A stretch of DNA of 64,000 nt from Notolepis coatsorum (Eukaryota; Chordata; Actinopteri; Aulopiformes; Paralepididae), in contig OZ020593.1 of NCBI GenBank assembly GCA_963971535.1, positions 36,684,299 to 36,748,298 of the forward strand, read 5' to 3'. Shown here in pieces: positions 1-10,961 of this stretch. The position numbers and the translations under genes are program-made. Position 1 is the first letter of the stretch. The number at the start of each line of letters is the position of its first letter. The notes under the pieces are model-generated. The model searched no databases. It saw only the letters and a program-made list of their open reading frames with translations, and was not told the origin of the DNA.

Positions 1-3000
1 TTACCGTTGTGATGGACCTTGTGGTGAGGCACGTACCACGATTCAGTGGTCTGGTCAGCCTCTTTAATGTCCATCTTTGTGACGTGTCCCGCTGTGATGA
101 GCTTCTCAATCTCAGCGCGGTATACACTCTCTTGGGCGGGGTTCTTGGCTAAGCGCCGCTCCGTGTTCAGCAGGTACCGTTCTGTGGCGTCTGTCTTGGC
201 GTGGAAAGTAGGCATTCCTTCTCGCCGCAGGAGTGGCGTGGCGTATCTCAACACGCCGTTGACCGGGACTCTCTTGGTCCCTGTCTCGAGGAGGTGAATG
301 GCGTAAATGTCATCTTTAGAGCGAATGTCTTTCTTTCCGTTCTTAAAGGGCATTTGTTCCAAGGTCCATAGCCGCTCTACGTGTTGCAGGAGTGCGGTTT
401 CTCCCTCTGTGACTCGGGAGTGGAGACATCTAGTGGCTGTACTTCGGTTGAGAGATTTGGCGAGCGGGCCTTGGAGAGTCCATCCCAAACGGGTCTCGAC
501 TGCTGCAGGACAGCCTCGGGGTCCGGTATGAACCCGGTCTATCGGGACAATGAGGTCTGCATGGTCGGAGCCTATCAACAGGGTCGGCATAGCATTGTCT
601 ATGAGCGGGATCGGTAACTTGCGCAGATGTGCATATTTCTCCATCAGCTTGGCGACGGGGTATGTGTACCGCGACAGTCCTATTTCTTGGCTGGTGAAAG
701 CGTCTGTAATCTGGTACCGTCGCTCAGGCTGGCCGCTTGCTGCGATAGAGAATGAGACATTCTCGCCCTTTATCGTCTTCAAATCTCGTCTTATTGTCCG
801 AATTGTCATTTGGGTTTTGCTTCCCCGCAGCCCTAGCTGGGCCGCAGCGGAGGCGAGCAGAAGGGTCTTCTCTGACCCGTCATCGAGGACGGCGTAAGTG
901 TCCAGGACTTTATTCTGGTAGCTTAGTGTCACACGCACTACTTTTAGGAGTACTCGGGCTCCACTGCTGCTGGCGGGATCGATGTACATGACGCTCGCTT
1001 TGCAGCTGGATGGTGCGGGTGAAGGGCGCCGTCTGTTACTGTCGTGAAGTATGTCCAGATGGGCTCCATCGCACTTGGTGCACCTTTTCTTTAAGCGGCA
1101 TTCGGCTGCCATGTGTGAGCGCGCACAGCGAAAACAGCGCTTGTTGGACTTTATCCATTGACTTGCTTCCTCCGCGTTCAGCTTGGGGAAGGAGTCACAT
1201 TGCGCTAGCCAGTGTTCTTTCTCACAGTAGGGGCACACTATCTTCCACTTCTCCGTTCTGGAGGGGGTACTGTGGCTCCTGCTGCTCGGTACTGACTCCG
1301 ATTGGTGCATCACAGTCACCGATCTTCTTCCATCATTTAGTCGTCTGGTTCCTTCTCTGGAGCCAGGGGTGCTCCGTCCAAATGTATCTAGCCGTAGGCT
1401 GCTGACTTCTCTCGCCAGGAAGTCTGCTAGATCGAGGAGGTTCGGTTCGGGGCCATTCGGGTCTCGGTGGTCCCTCTGTCGCCTAAAACGCTCCTGTCGA
1501 GCGTGCGGCAGCTTCTCCAAGATCCTTTCCACATTTGAGTTGGCGTAAAGTTCATGCCTCCCCTTCTCTCTCTGCGCTCCCAACATCCCTACCAGGGACT
1601 GCACTCTGATGGACAGGTCGTCCAGTGCTCGATTGTCTATTGCTGGGGGTAAGCGGTCGATGTGTCGGATCTCCTGGATCACGTAATCCCATATGCGCCC
1701 ATACCTCTGGTCCAATGCTACCAGCGCTGCTGTGTATGGGGTGGTGGAAGTCGCGTAGGCGAGCGCTATATTATGTGCGCGGGGCACCTTTAAGTGCTTC
1801 AGTAGGATGGCGTATTTGTGGCGTTCATCCAATACATCCACCAACATGGTCTCCAGACACATGCGGAGTTCTGTATACTGGGCCCGGTTCTCTTGGGTGA
1901 AGTCGGGTACCATAGGCGTGCCAATGTATGACGCTGACTGTGGATACATCGGCGAGCGTTGGGGGAGAGGCCTCCTAGGCGAGTCTCCTCCCGCTCCTTG
2001 GTATGGGCTGGTACCGGCAGAGTACCATGGCCCGCTTGTCCAGGTGCTGTTCCTCGGTGCGGGTCGTGCGTCGTGCTCACCCGTGTATAGAGTCGGGGGT
2101 CTGTAGCGCAGCTCCGCGGGAGTATAGCCTGGGCTGTACCGGACCTCCTGGTCCGGTAGAGTACTGTGCTGTCGTCGGGCGTGGTTCTCCTCCTCTTCCT
2201 CTTCGTCTTCAGTTAGGTCATCCAGTGCTTGTAGTCTCTGGTTTAGCCTCTCCACAGGATATGCTGCTCCTTCCCGGTTGCTAGGTCTCGCTTGGACCGG
2301 TGGGGGGAGGTGGTCTGTGGGGGGTATAGACCTCGTCTGTTGGTCAAGTTCAGGGTTGTTTACTCGGCTATGGGATGCCGCCCTGGAGGTGTGTCTAGAC
2401 GAGTTCCTGGAGCCTCTGGCGGAGGGAGAGGGTGTTGTCCGTCTGATCAGCTGTTCTATTAGTTGCGCTTGCTGTCTGTCGCGCTCTGCGTCCCGTAGAG
2501 CACCAGCAGCTGCTCGCTGGCTGTCTGCTCGGTCTCGGGCCACATTCTCTTCTCTCTGAATGCGTCTTAGTTCTAGACGTATATGCTCTTCTTCGCTCCG
2601 CTGCTGGATCTGCAGTCGGTCGCGTTCAGCAGCGGCGTTCAGGCTGATGAGGAAGGCCTGCTGTAGGGTCCTCTCTGCCTCGCTGGGAGAAGGCGGTTGT
2701 ATAGGGGAGCCTTCCCTCGGGGTACTCCTTGCGGAGCCTTGGAGCTCTATCTCCACGGTGCTCTCCCCGTCTTCTTCCGTGCCGAGTTCTCTCTCGGTAG
2801 CGTTGTATTCCTCCCGGGACTCATCGGGGACTACTTCTTCAGTACTGGCGGGGTGTGAAGTCATGTCTGGTTCCCACTGGTCCCCACCGTGAACTTGGTC
2901 AGTTACATTAGAGCCCGTAGGGGCCTCTATGGTCGGGGCAGTCTGGGCGTTGGGGTTAGACATACTTTTACTTTCTAGTTTTACCGCGTTTACTGTTAGT

Positions 3001-3107
3001 AGAAGACTAGGTTGTTGACTGACAGCGTAGGCCTCTAAGTACTGAGGGAGCCGTCGTTCGCGCTGCGGGCGTTGGTTAGGAGGATCGTTTCGTGGAGTGT
3101 TCATCAT
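1..3107 (-). CDS. BEL/Pao retrotransposon gag-protease-RT polyprotein (partial, runs off left edge)
   Basis: Reading the minus strand from an ATG at 3107, I find no stop codon down to base 1, about 1035 codons. Seen in order: an N-terminal Gln/Arg/Glu-rich helical part; a conserved gag core; three CxxCxxxHxxxxC/H zinc-knuckle motifs at about residues 625-688; an aspartic-protease-type motif LDDGS at about 741-745; the BEL linker LGWTLQGP; and the start of the RT region with WYVPHHKVHHN at the edge. Family knowledge: BEL/Pao elements encode gag, protease, RT, RNase H and integrase in one frame, processed inside a virus-like particle. A second ATG at 3114, matching the start used by the related element at 59564, opens a different frame that soon stops, so a small indel probably moved the start to 3107. 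No disabling mutation is visible, so this copy may be young. RNase H and integrase lie outside the window. Confidence 0.88.
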   Translation of the reverse strand, partial: MMNTPRNDPPNQRPQRERRLPQYLEAYAVSQQPSLLLTVNAVKLESKSMSNPNAQTAPTIEAPTGSNVTDQVHGGDQWEPDMTSHPASTEEVVPDESREEYNATERELGTEEDGESTVEIELQGSARSTPREGSPIQPPSPSEAERTLQQAFLISLNAAAERDRLQIQQRSEEEHIRLELRRIQREENVARDRADSQRAAAGALRDAERDRQQAQLIEQLIRRTTPSPSARGSRNSSRHTSRAASHSRVNNPELDQQTRSIPPTDHLPPPVQARPSNREGAAYPVERLNQRLQALDDLTEDEEEEEENHARRQHSTLPDQEVRYSPGYTPAELRYRPPTLYTGEHDARPAPRNSTWTSGPWYSAGTSPYQGAGGDSPRRPLPQRSPMYPQSASYIGTPMVPDFTQENRAQYTELRMCLETMLVDVLDERHKYAILLKHLKVPRAHNIALAYATSTTPYTAALVALDQRYGRIWDYVIQEIRHIDRLPPAIDNRALDDLSIRVQSLVGMLGAQREKGRHELYANSNVERILEKLPHARQERFRRQRDHRDPNGPEPNLLDLADFLAREVSSLRLDTFGRSTPGSREGTRRLNDGRRSVTVMHQSESVPSSRSHSTPSRTEKWKIVCPYCEKEHWLAQCDSFPKLNAEEASQWIKSNKRCFRCARSHMAAECRLKKRCTKCDGAHLDILHDSNRRRPSPAPSSCKASVMYIDPASSSGARVLLKVVRVTLSYQNKVLDTYAVLDDGSEKTLLLASAAAQLGLRGSKTQMTIRTIRRDLKTIKGENVSFSIAASGQPERRYQITDAFTSQEIGLSRYTYPVAKLMEKYAHLRKLPIPLIDNAMPTLLIGSDHADLIVPIDRVHTGPRGCPAAVETRLGWTLQGPLAKSLNRSTATRCLHSRVTEGETALLQHVERLWTLEQMPFKNGKKDIRSKDDIYAIHLLETGTKRVPVNGVLRYATPLLRREGMPTFHAKTDATERYLLNTERRLAKNPAQESVYRAEIEKLITAGHVTKMDIKEADQTTESWYVPHHKVHHNG

Positions 3108-3155
3108 AGGCCATTTCAATATTAATAACACTATATTAATATTACACTAATTACC
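3108..3155 (-). other. BEL leader between primer site and gag start
   Basis: This short AT-rich leader lies between the primer binding site and the gag ATG. It contains the alternative ATG at 3114 described with the polyprotein. Confidence 0.6.
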
Positions 3156-3173
3156 CTCCGGCTCGAAGGACCA
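3156..3173 (-). other. Primer binding site, tRNA-Tyr type
   Basis: On the minus strand TGGTCCTTCGAGCCGGA begins two bases after the LTR end. It is complementary to the 3' end of vertebrate tRNA-Tyr including CCA (from memory of the tRNA sequence). The match covers about 17 bases, better than in the plus-strand relative at 59506. Confidence 0.75.
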
Positions 3174-3175
3174 AT

Positions 3176-4610
3176 TGTAACTGAGGGGTACAATTCCCTG
3201 ACTGTATTACTAGATATGATACTTACTACCACTACCTTTGTACTTAATATTCGGCCACCCAGTACACGGCATAAATATATTATGATGAACACTGTCACGT
3301 AGATGAAACGGATCCAACACAAATGTACGAATTAGAAATAGGTCTTTATTTCTACACAGCGATGGTGTGTAGAGCAAGCACTTAATCAAATCAATCACAT
3401 TTATGAATGGAAATTAGTATGCACTTTTATGGCAAGAGTATTTGTCGGTATATCAATAGAGAATGTCCAATCTCTGAAGGCGCAGGTGGTACATATACGA
3501 CCTGGAATAGTTTAAGGAATAACAGCAATGATACTTTAATGATTATATACTGGATACGCTAGGGGGGGTTAATCCGGTCGCTTGTAAGCCGACAGGAGTA
3601 GGAAAGGGGGGGGGGTAGAATCCGGCTGCCTCATCCGGCCAAGGGTATCCCAGGTGAACCCACTGTAGTGCCGTTCAATGCGCCGGCGATCCTTGGACCA
3701 CAGATGAAAGCAGGTGGACTCTTTGTGGGCCGGCGTCATCCGGTCCACGGAGGAGAGACGTGAAGCGACCTCGTCTTGCAGAGCGTCTCCTCACCTTGCG
3801 TCCTCTCCAGGGGGGGGGGGTTCCAACACACGGCAGTGTCGGGGGTCTTTATCCATGGAATAATCAAAGTATACAAAGCATAATCCGTGCCTGGGAAGGC
3901 GGGCTGTCGTCGGTAGAATAATCCGGTATACAGGTCCACTCGCTCGTCGGCTCTGGGGCTCCTCGGGTGCAGCTTCACGTGGGGTCAACCACCCTGGATA
4001 AGCAGCCAGTTCTCTGCCCGAAACGATGGGGTACTGACTACGGTAGTATTCTCACCGCACGAAGCACTATATATTAACAGACTATTATTAGCTTAATAGA
4101 CTACGTCCAACTCGACGATATAGTGCCAAATATGACTATTCAAATATTAATATACACGATGTCTCAATACCGATGGTAGGCGAACTTGGCCTTACTCCCA
4201 CACGTGGCGTCGCGGGGAGGCTTTACGTCTGTGACTCTATTGGAGGGTAAGAAACTGGACTGAAAAGGAAGTCCTACTTTAGTAGCGCAGTATATATACG
4301 CACTATGAACAAATAGTCCCATTAGTGGTGCGGTAGTCAGATTCCTACGCGGAACTAGGACTTGTTCGTACATGTGGAGCGGTACGTTTGAACTGGGTCT
4401 GAGGGGTATGGCAGCCTGGCACCAAGGTCTCGACCAATAGTAGAATGGAGACTATTATGGGATGTTCAGTAGGCTAGAATGGATATTCAATGCATATTGT
4501 ACAAGGAATATACAAGGGATATCAGGGAATATTAGAGAATATACAAATACAATTAAATATATATATATAAATAAATATATATATTCGGTTTAATCTGGCC
4601 CTTCACAACA
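3176..4610 (-). repeat. 5' LTR of the minus-strand BEL/Pao element
   Basis: In element orientation the LTR starts TGTTGTGAAGGGCCAG at 4610 and ends CCCCTCAGTTACA at 3176, so it has TG...CA ends and about 1435 bp. Its first 60 bases and last 30 bases resemble the LTR at 58250-59503, but the middle differs strongly. The partner LTR would lie left of the window. Bases outside it (4611 on) show no visible target duplication because the other side is missing. Confidence 0.85.
4291..4298 (-). promoter_or_regulatory. Putative LTR TATA box
   Basis: A TATATATA run sits about 310 bases into the LTR in element orientation, a position comparable to the TATA run in the related LTR (58556). Inferred core promoter for the gag-pol transcript. 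Confidence 0.45.
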
Positions 4611-5220
4611 ACCACAGTTGACACCATTGGCCACTGAGCAACTCCACTGGAGCAGTTGATTCAAGCCATGTCACATAGTTCAAGTTTGAAATGATTCTTT
4701 CTGTTTTGCTCCTGAGCGTGTGCTAGATACTGTACTGTACTGGTAATATTATGTATTTGTGTTAACTTCTGAATAAAACAACTTATTAAACACAAGTACA
4801 TCTTATTGAACATTATTTTGATATTTCATTACCAATTATCATAGCAAAACAGCTTTTTCAAACAGTCTGTAATGCATTTTGGAAACGGGAGATGGGCTCA
4901 TGGTGTAATGGGCCACCTGGCCTGAGAAACATAAGGAGGAAAGAAAAAGTAAGGACTTACTTCTGGTCATTATTTGGGTAGAACACACATATTTTAAATG
5001 CCTTCGGCATTTTTTTTTTTTTTTTTAGCCATTTTAATCTAGATTAATCTAGATTAAATCCAGGATTGCAGATAGATTAATCTAGATTAAAAAAATTAAT
5101 CTATGCCCACCTCTAATATATATACACAGTATATACAGCGGTATATACAGCACTATTGTACATGCTATCATACACATGTACATGCGTTATATGCAGGTAT
5201 ATTCAGACATATGTGAATAT
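4611..5220. other. Flanking AT-rich DNA with a TIR-like transposon end
   Basis: 4611-4990 shows nothing recognisable. At about 4995-5113 there is a palindromic AT-rich block built on ATTAATCTAGATTAAT next to TGCCCACCTCTAATA. Read on the minus strand this is GAGGTGGGCATAGATTAAT, which I recall as a hAT-like terminal sequence in fish. Only one end is seen, so it is a fragment at best. 5114-5220 is low-complexity TATA/ACAT sequence related to 5766-5830, on the far side of the next element. Confidence 0.35.
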
Positions 5221-5765
<545 letters not shown>

Positions 5766-5918
5766 ATATACATACAAATATGGTGTACAGCATTATTGTA
5801 CATAGATACCAGCATACAGAGTTATATGGTTAGACTATAGGTTGAGGTAGGTAGTTATGATTACAGTGTAAGGCAGTTGTAGACAGTGAAGACAGTACAT
5901 AGGTATAAATTGAGTATA

Positions 5919-6013
5919 CATTTTACATTTAGTCATTTAGCTGACACTTTTATCCAAAGCGATTTACAAGTTCTGTTTAACAAGTCAGCAGGAAGGGTAC
6001 AACTCTGGCAGCT
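5919..6013 (-). mobile_element. L2-type LINE 3' tail fragment
   Basis: The string TCATTTAGCTGACACTTTTA followed by TCCAAAGCGATTTACAAG matches the tail of the longer L2-type LINE at 27537. It is oriented with its 3' end to the left. Only the 3' terminus remains. 5766-5918 before it shows nothing recognisable. Confidence 0.7.
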
Positions 6014-6085
6014 ATAGATTATAGACAATGAGAGTCTAAACTTTAGTATAGGCAATGAGAGCCTGCCCTAGAGTATACACAATGA
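6014..6085. repeat. CAATGAGAG-type short repeat, block 1
   Basis: Three diverged units of the type TAGACAATGAGAGTCTA lie in tandem. The array continues after the inserted transposon at 7906, and related units recur at 11973 and 12821, suggesting one original array later split by insertions. Confidence 0.6.
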
Positions 6086-7905
6086 GGCCCTGTCCACACA
6101 AACGTGGGGTGTTATATAACCAAGCCTTAATGTGCGCGGTTGCACTGTTTGTCCACACACAACCGGGTTTTTGGAACACTGCAACCGCGTTATTTTACAA
6201 CCGGAGTCCAGGGTGAAGTTTTGCGCACATCCCGGTTGGAGTGGTTGCGTGTGGACATAGTAACCGAGGTTATTTCCAGTGTTTACAGCAGAGCTGTCCC
6301 AAGTAGCTGCGGCTACCAACTAAGCTAATGTGTTGTCAAGTTATTGTTATAAGGAACCCAGTCCAAACTACAACAGTCTGCATCCCCTTAACACTATGTG
6401 GACCGTCCACGTATATATACGTGTTTCGATTCCACCCGTTGAGGACCAGAGCCACGAGTTAACTCGTGGCGAGTTGTTATTGTTTTATTCCATATTAATA
6501 ACGCTATTAACGTCCGCGATCGACTTGCAGGACCTACCCACATGTTTGATTTTCTAAACATGCAATACCGGCCAGATCCGCTTAGGGGCGCCATCGCTCC
6601 ACTGCAGTATCATTGAGGGCGATTGATTATTTTTTTTTGCTGTCTGTGGGCGTTTCATATGAGCCTCGGTTCCAAACGAACACCCTCCATCTTTGATCCC
6701 GTTACCGATCGCAGATTTCAGCCTGGAATAATAGGATTTATGATTAGCCAATGGACATATCGATCTACCAGATTCCGATGACTAATGACGAAATGCTGCC
6801 GGCGATCACATGGCCTGACGGTAGGATACTATTCACCCAAATTACAGCTGGATTGGACATTGTTTTAAAACTCAACGTGATCGATCAGTGAAAATGGTAT
6901 ATTGAACGCACACTGTATTGCTAATCAATAATAGTAATCGGCGTTCCCCGCCGCCCCCATTTCATCCATAGATGCTCTGTAATAGTCTGAATGCTACGCA
7001 GTTTGTTTGATTTCATTCGTATATATACAGCAGAAATGGCCTCATATCTAGCTTCCCAGAAAAAAGACGAGGCGAAAACCGTGATAAACCTTATATTCAC
7101 GGCGCTATAAAATGACAACCAACCGATGGATTTTTATTTTCTTTAAGCCATTATGAAGGCACGGTTTATGCACTCAAGTGACAATGAGAATGGACAGATA
7201 GCAATACTATAAAGTATATATATAGTTGTTAGAAAGTACATCGGTTTGTTGACAAACCCTGGTCGTCCAGAACCATATTACACTGCAAATCGTGGTCGCC
7301 AATGTGTTAACAATTGTTTGTATTGAGCTGTATTGTATTGTACCCATTCTGCAATCTGTTAAATAACGTTTTCATCCATTTATGCTACTAGCGTTAACGT
7401 TACTACGTTAATGTATGCTAGCCTCATGCTAACTATATAAATGGAAAATTCCAATCACATTAGCATGTAGCTAACAACATCAGAGATCTTTTTGTGAGAC
7501 TAAACTCTCCGCTCTTGGTGGTAAATTGTGTTGATGTTGGTTTGGTTTCATCAACAAATGAGGCAGAACACGCAGTGAATGTATCCTTTTTTGTTTATTG
7601 CACTTTTATTGCACTTTGTTTCTTGCTGCAAATAAATGCTATGTTGCTAAATGGTTTACGCGAGGTAATTTAAAGATGGTGGGTTTCTGTTTTTGAGCAG
7701 GTCGTGTAGTGATGGTTCAACCCTTCTGATTGGTTGAAAATGGCCTTCATGTTTGAACTATATCGCCACCTACTGCTTTGGCATTGTACTACATGTATAT
7801 ACATCACTCGGTGCAGAGTTTAAACCAGTCGTGTGGACAGTTTTTTGTTGAATAATAAAAAGAAAAAACTGTGTCAAAAATACCTGTGATTGTGTGGACT
7901 GGGCC
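6086..7905. mobile_element. 1.8-kb non-autonomous TIR DNA transposon
   Basis: The left end is GGCCCTGTCCACACAA and the right end in reverse is GGCCCAGTCCACACAA, a 16-base inverted terminus with one mismatch. TGA flanks both ends (6083-6085 and 7906-7908), and removing the element restores a CAATGAGA unit of the surrounding repeat. Subterminal sequence repeats GTCCACAC and ACCGGGTTT motifs. No transposase frame is present. A 3-bp duplication would suit PIF/Harbinger or CACTA-type elements, but I cannot assign it. It contains a LINE tail at 7306-7381. Confidence 0.65.
7306..7381 (+). mobile_element. LINE 3' tail fragment (ATTC-tail family)
   Basis: Sequence from TTAACAATTGTTTGTATTGA through TACCCATTCTGCAATCTG to a single CATCCATT matches the 3' UTR end of the LINE at 48465-49844. 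No coding part remains. Confidence 0.7.
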
Positions 7906-7946
7906 TGAGAATCTCAAGTATAGACAATGAGAGTCTAATGAGATAG
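7906..7946. repeat. CAATGAGAG-type short repeat, block 2
   Basis: One and a half units (TATAGACAATGAGAGTCTAA) between the TIR element and the LINE. It completes the unit interrupted at 6085. Confidence 0.55.
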
Positions 7947-9555
7947 TCTATAATAATACATTTTATTTGGAGGCGCCTTTCAAAACACCCAAGGTCACCT
8001 GTAGGGCATAAAAACAGAACAGTCAAGATTAAAACAATGATCTTGGCAAAAGTGTCAGTGGAGTTAAAAACAAGACAAACAATGTATACGTATGAAATAT
8101 AAAACAGTGGCACACAGGGTGCAGTTATAGTGAGTATGCCCAGTATGCAAGGCAGTTAAAAGACAAGGTTAAGAAAAGAATACGATAAACAACAAGAAGT
8201 ATAAAAAACAGTGAAGTTAAAATAACAGACAAACAAACAGCAGGGGGTATTGGGCAGTGATGGAGGTTATAGTGAATATGCGAGTTTGAACAGATGGGTT
8301 TTCAATTGTGATCTGAATGATGAGAGTGAGTCTAACTGTCGGATGTGTGGGGGCAGGGAGTTCCAGAGTCTGGGAGCCGAGCAGCTGAACGCTCGGGCAC
8401 CCATGGTGCTGAGGCGTGAGCTGGGGATGGATACGAGTCCAGTAGAGGATGAGCGGAGGGTGCGGGAGGGGGTGTAATCTTGCAGGAGGTCAGTGATGTA
8501 GGTGGGGGCTAGATTGTGGAGGGCTTTGAAGGTGAGTAAGAGGTTTTTGAAATCAATCCGGTAGTGCACAGGGAGCCAGTGTAGTTGAATGAGGACGGGG
8601 GTGATGTGGTGGGATGAGTTTGTGCGGGTGATAATACGTTTTGGATGATTTGGATGCCTTTGGTGGGAAGGCCGGTGAGGAGAGCGTTACAGTAATCAAT
8701 CCGGGATGTGACAAATGAGTGGACCAGGGTTTCTGTATTTGATTGGGACAGGGATGGGCGGAGTCTGGAGATATTACAGAGGTGAAAGAAGGCAGACCGG
8801 GTGGTGTATTTGATGTGTGGTGCAAAGGAGAGGGAACCGTCCAGAATGACACTGAGGCTTTTGACTTGGGGGGAGAAGGGTACAGGGAAGCCGTCGATGG
8901 TGATGGGAACTGGGGTGTTTTGTGATTTGGTGAGGGTGGATTTGGAGCCGATGAGCAGGGCCTCAGTTTTGCTGCCATTTAATTTCAGGAAGTTTCTGCT
9001 CATCCAGCTCCTAATGTCCTCAAGGCAGGTGGTGAGGGAGGTGGGGGGAAGGGCAGTGGTGGGTGTGGAGGAGATGTAGACCTGTGTGTCGTCTGCATAG
9101 CAGTGGAAGTGGACCCCATGGTGACGGAGGATTGTGCCCAGGGGAAGGAGATAGATGGTGAATAGGAGGGGACCCAATACTGACCCCTGGGGGACACCCA
9201 GTGAAACAGTTGAACACCCTGACTTGTGGGTCTTGAGTTGAACAAACTGTTGTCTGTCAGTGAGGTATGATGTAAACCAGGAGAGTGCGACACCAGTGAT
9301 CCCAATGCCAGCCAGGCGGTCCAGGAGTATTGGATTGGAGATGGTGTCGAATGCCGCACTGAGGTAGAGGAGGATGAGGATGGTGAGAAGTCCAGAGTCA
9401 GCTGGACGGAGGAGGTCGTTGGTGATTTTGACAAGGGCTGTTTCGGTACTGTGTTGTTGGCGGAAACCGGATTGAAAGGGTACGTGGAGATTGTTTGTGT
9501 CGAGGTGGGATTGCAGCTGTGCGGCAACCACCCTCTCAAGGGTTTTTGAGATGAA

Positions 9556-9687
9556 TGAATGAATGAAAACTTTATTTAACAGATTGCAGAATGGGTACAA
9601 TACAGTACAGCTCAATACACACAATTGTTAAGGGGATGCAGACCTGAGAAAGACGTTTGTCTTGTTTCCATCAGGGTCCCCCAGGTC
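9556..9687 (-). mobile_element. LINE 3' tail inserted in the RT gene, with target duplication
   Basis: A 132-bp copy of the ATTC-tail LINE 3' end (TGAATGAATGAAAAC at its left). It is flanked by AGATGAA on both sides (9549-9555 and 9688-9694). Removing it and one duplicate rejoins the LINE frame across PFI/SKTLER, which confirms the insertion. Confidence 0.85.
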
Positions 9688-10961
9688 AGATGAAGGGAAG
9701 GTTGGAGATGGGCCTATAATTATTTAAGTCGGCTGGGTCAGCACCAGGTTTTTTGAGGATGGGGGTGATTGCAGTCAGTTTGAGGGTGGGGGGTACGATT
9801 CCAGAGGCGAGGGATGAATTTATTATGTCCGTGATCATGGGTGAGATTGATGGCAGGCAGGCTTTGACGAGGGTGGTGGGAAGAGGATCGAGCTGACAGG
9901 TGGTGGTTTTGGCTTTACTGATGAGCTCTGAGATGGTGTATTCTGATGCTGGGGTGAAGTTGGAGAGGGAGCTGATAAAATTATGGCCGGTGGTGATCAT
10001 CCAGGGTGGATCACATGGGGAGGTGCATGATGAGGCCAGCTGTAGGTGAATGGTATTGATTTTGGAATAAAGAAATTGCTGAAATGCAGTGCACTGCTCA
10101 GTGGAGATTTCTGGGGGGAGGGATTGAGGGGAGTGGAGTAGGTGGCTGACTGTGGAGAAGAGGACTCTGTTGTTCCCTTTACCAGTGCTGATGATGTTGG
10201 AGTAGTAGGAGGATTTGGCAGTGGAAAGAGCGTTCTTGTAATGGTGGAGGTGGTCAGAATACATTTGGGTGTGAACTGAGAGACAGTTTTTGCACAGCCG
10301 CTCCAGTCGACGACCTGTGGTTTTGAGCTGGCGGAGGTCAGAGGTGAACCAGGGAGCGGAGTGGGTAAATGAGACTGCGAGTTTTCAGGGGAGCCAGGGC
10401 GGTGAGGGAAGAGGAGAGGCAGTTGTTATAGTGATTCGCCAGGTCAGCAGGGGATAGGGATGGGGGAGGGCTGGGGTAGGAATTGATCAGGGTGGTGAGA
10501 TCTGTGGGTTTAATATTTTAAATATTTCTGAAGGAGATGCGCCGTTGTTCTTTGGTTTTAGAAAGGGGGGCCTGAATGTCGAAGAGCATGGCTTTGTGGT
10601 CGGAGATGGGGAACTCAGTGACAGCCAGGTTAGTGGGAGTGATACCAGTGCAGCAGAGTAAGTCCAGTATGTGACCTTTGTTGTGTGTTGGGAGGTTGAC
10701 ATGTTGTGTGATGTCGAGGCAGTCCAGGAGTGAGGTGAAATCATTTGCAAAAACATTGGAAGGGTCGTCAATGTGGATGTTAAAGTCGCCCACGAGTATA
10801 ACAGTCGGGGACATTGCACAGACAGATGTTAACAGTGATGAGAATTCAGTGAGAAAAACAGCAGAGGGCTTTGGTGGTCTGTAGATGGTAACAATGATAG
10901 TGGGTTTGGGGCCTGTGAGTTTTACAGCTAAACATTCAAAAGAGGAGTGGTGGGGGACAGT

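Noticed and set aside
46-2892. Many plus-strand open frames in the first 3 kb
   Set aside because: They are antisense shadows of the continuous minus-strand BEL polyprotein; its zinc knuckles and protease motif decide the strand.
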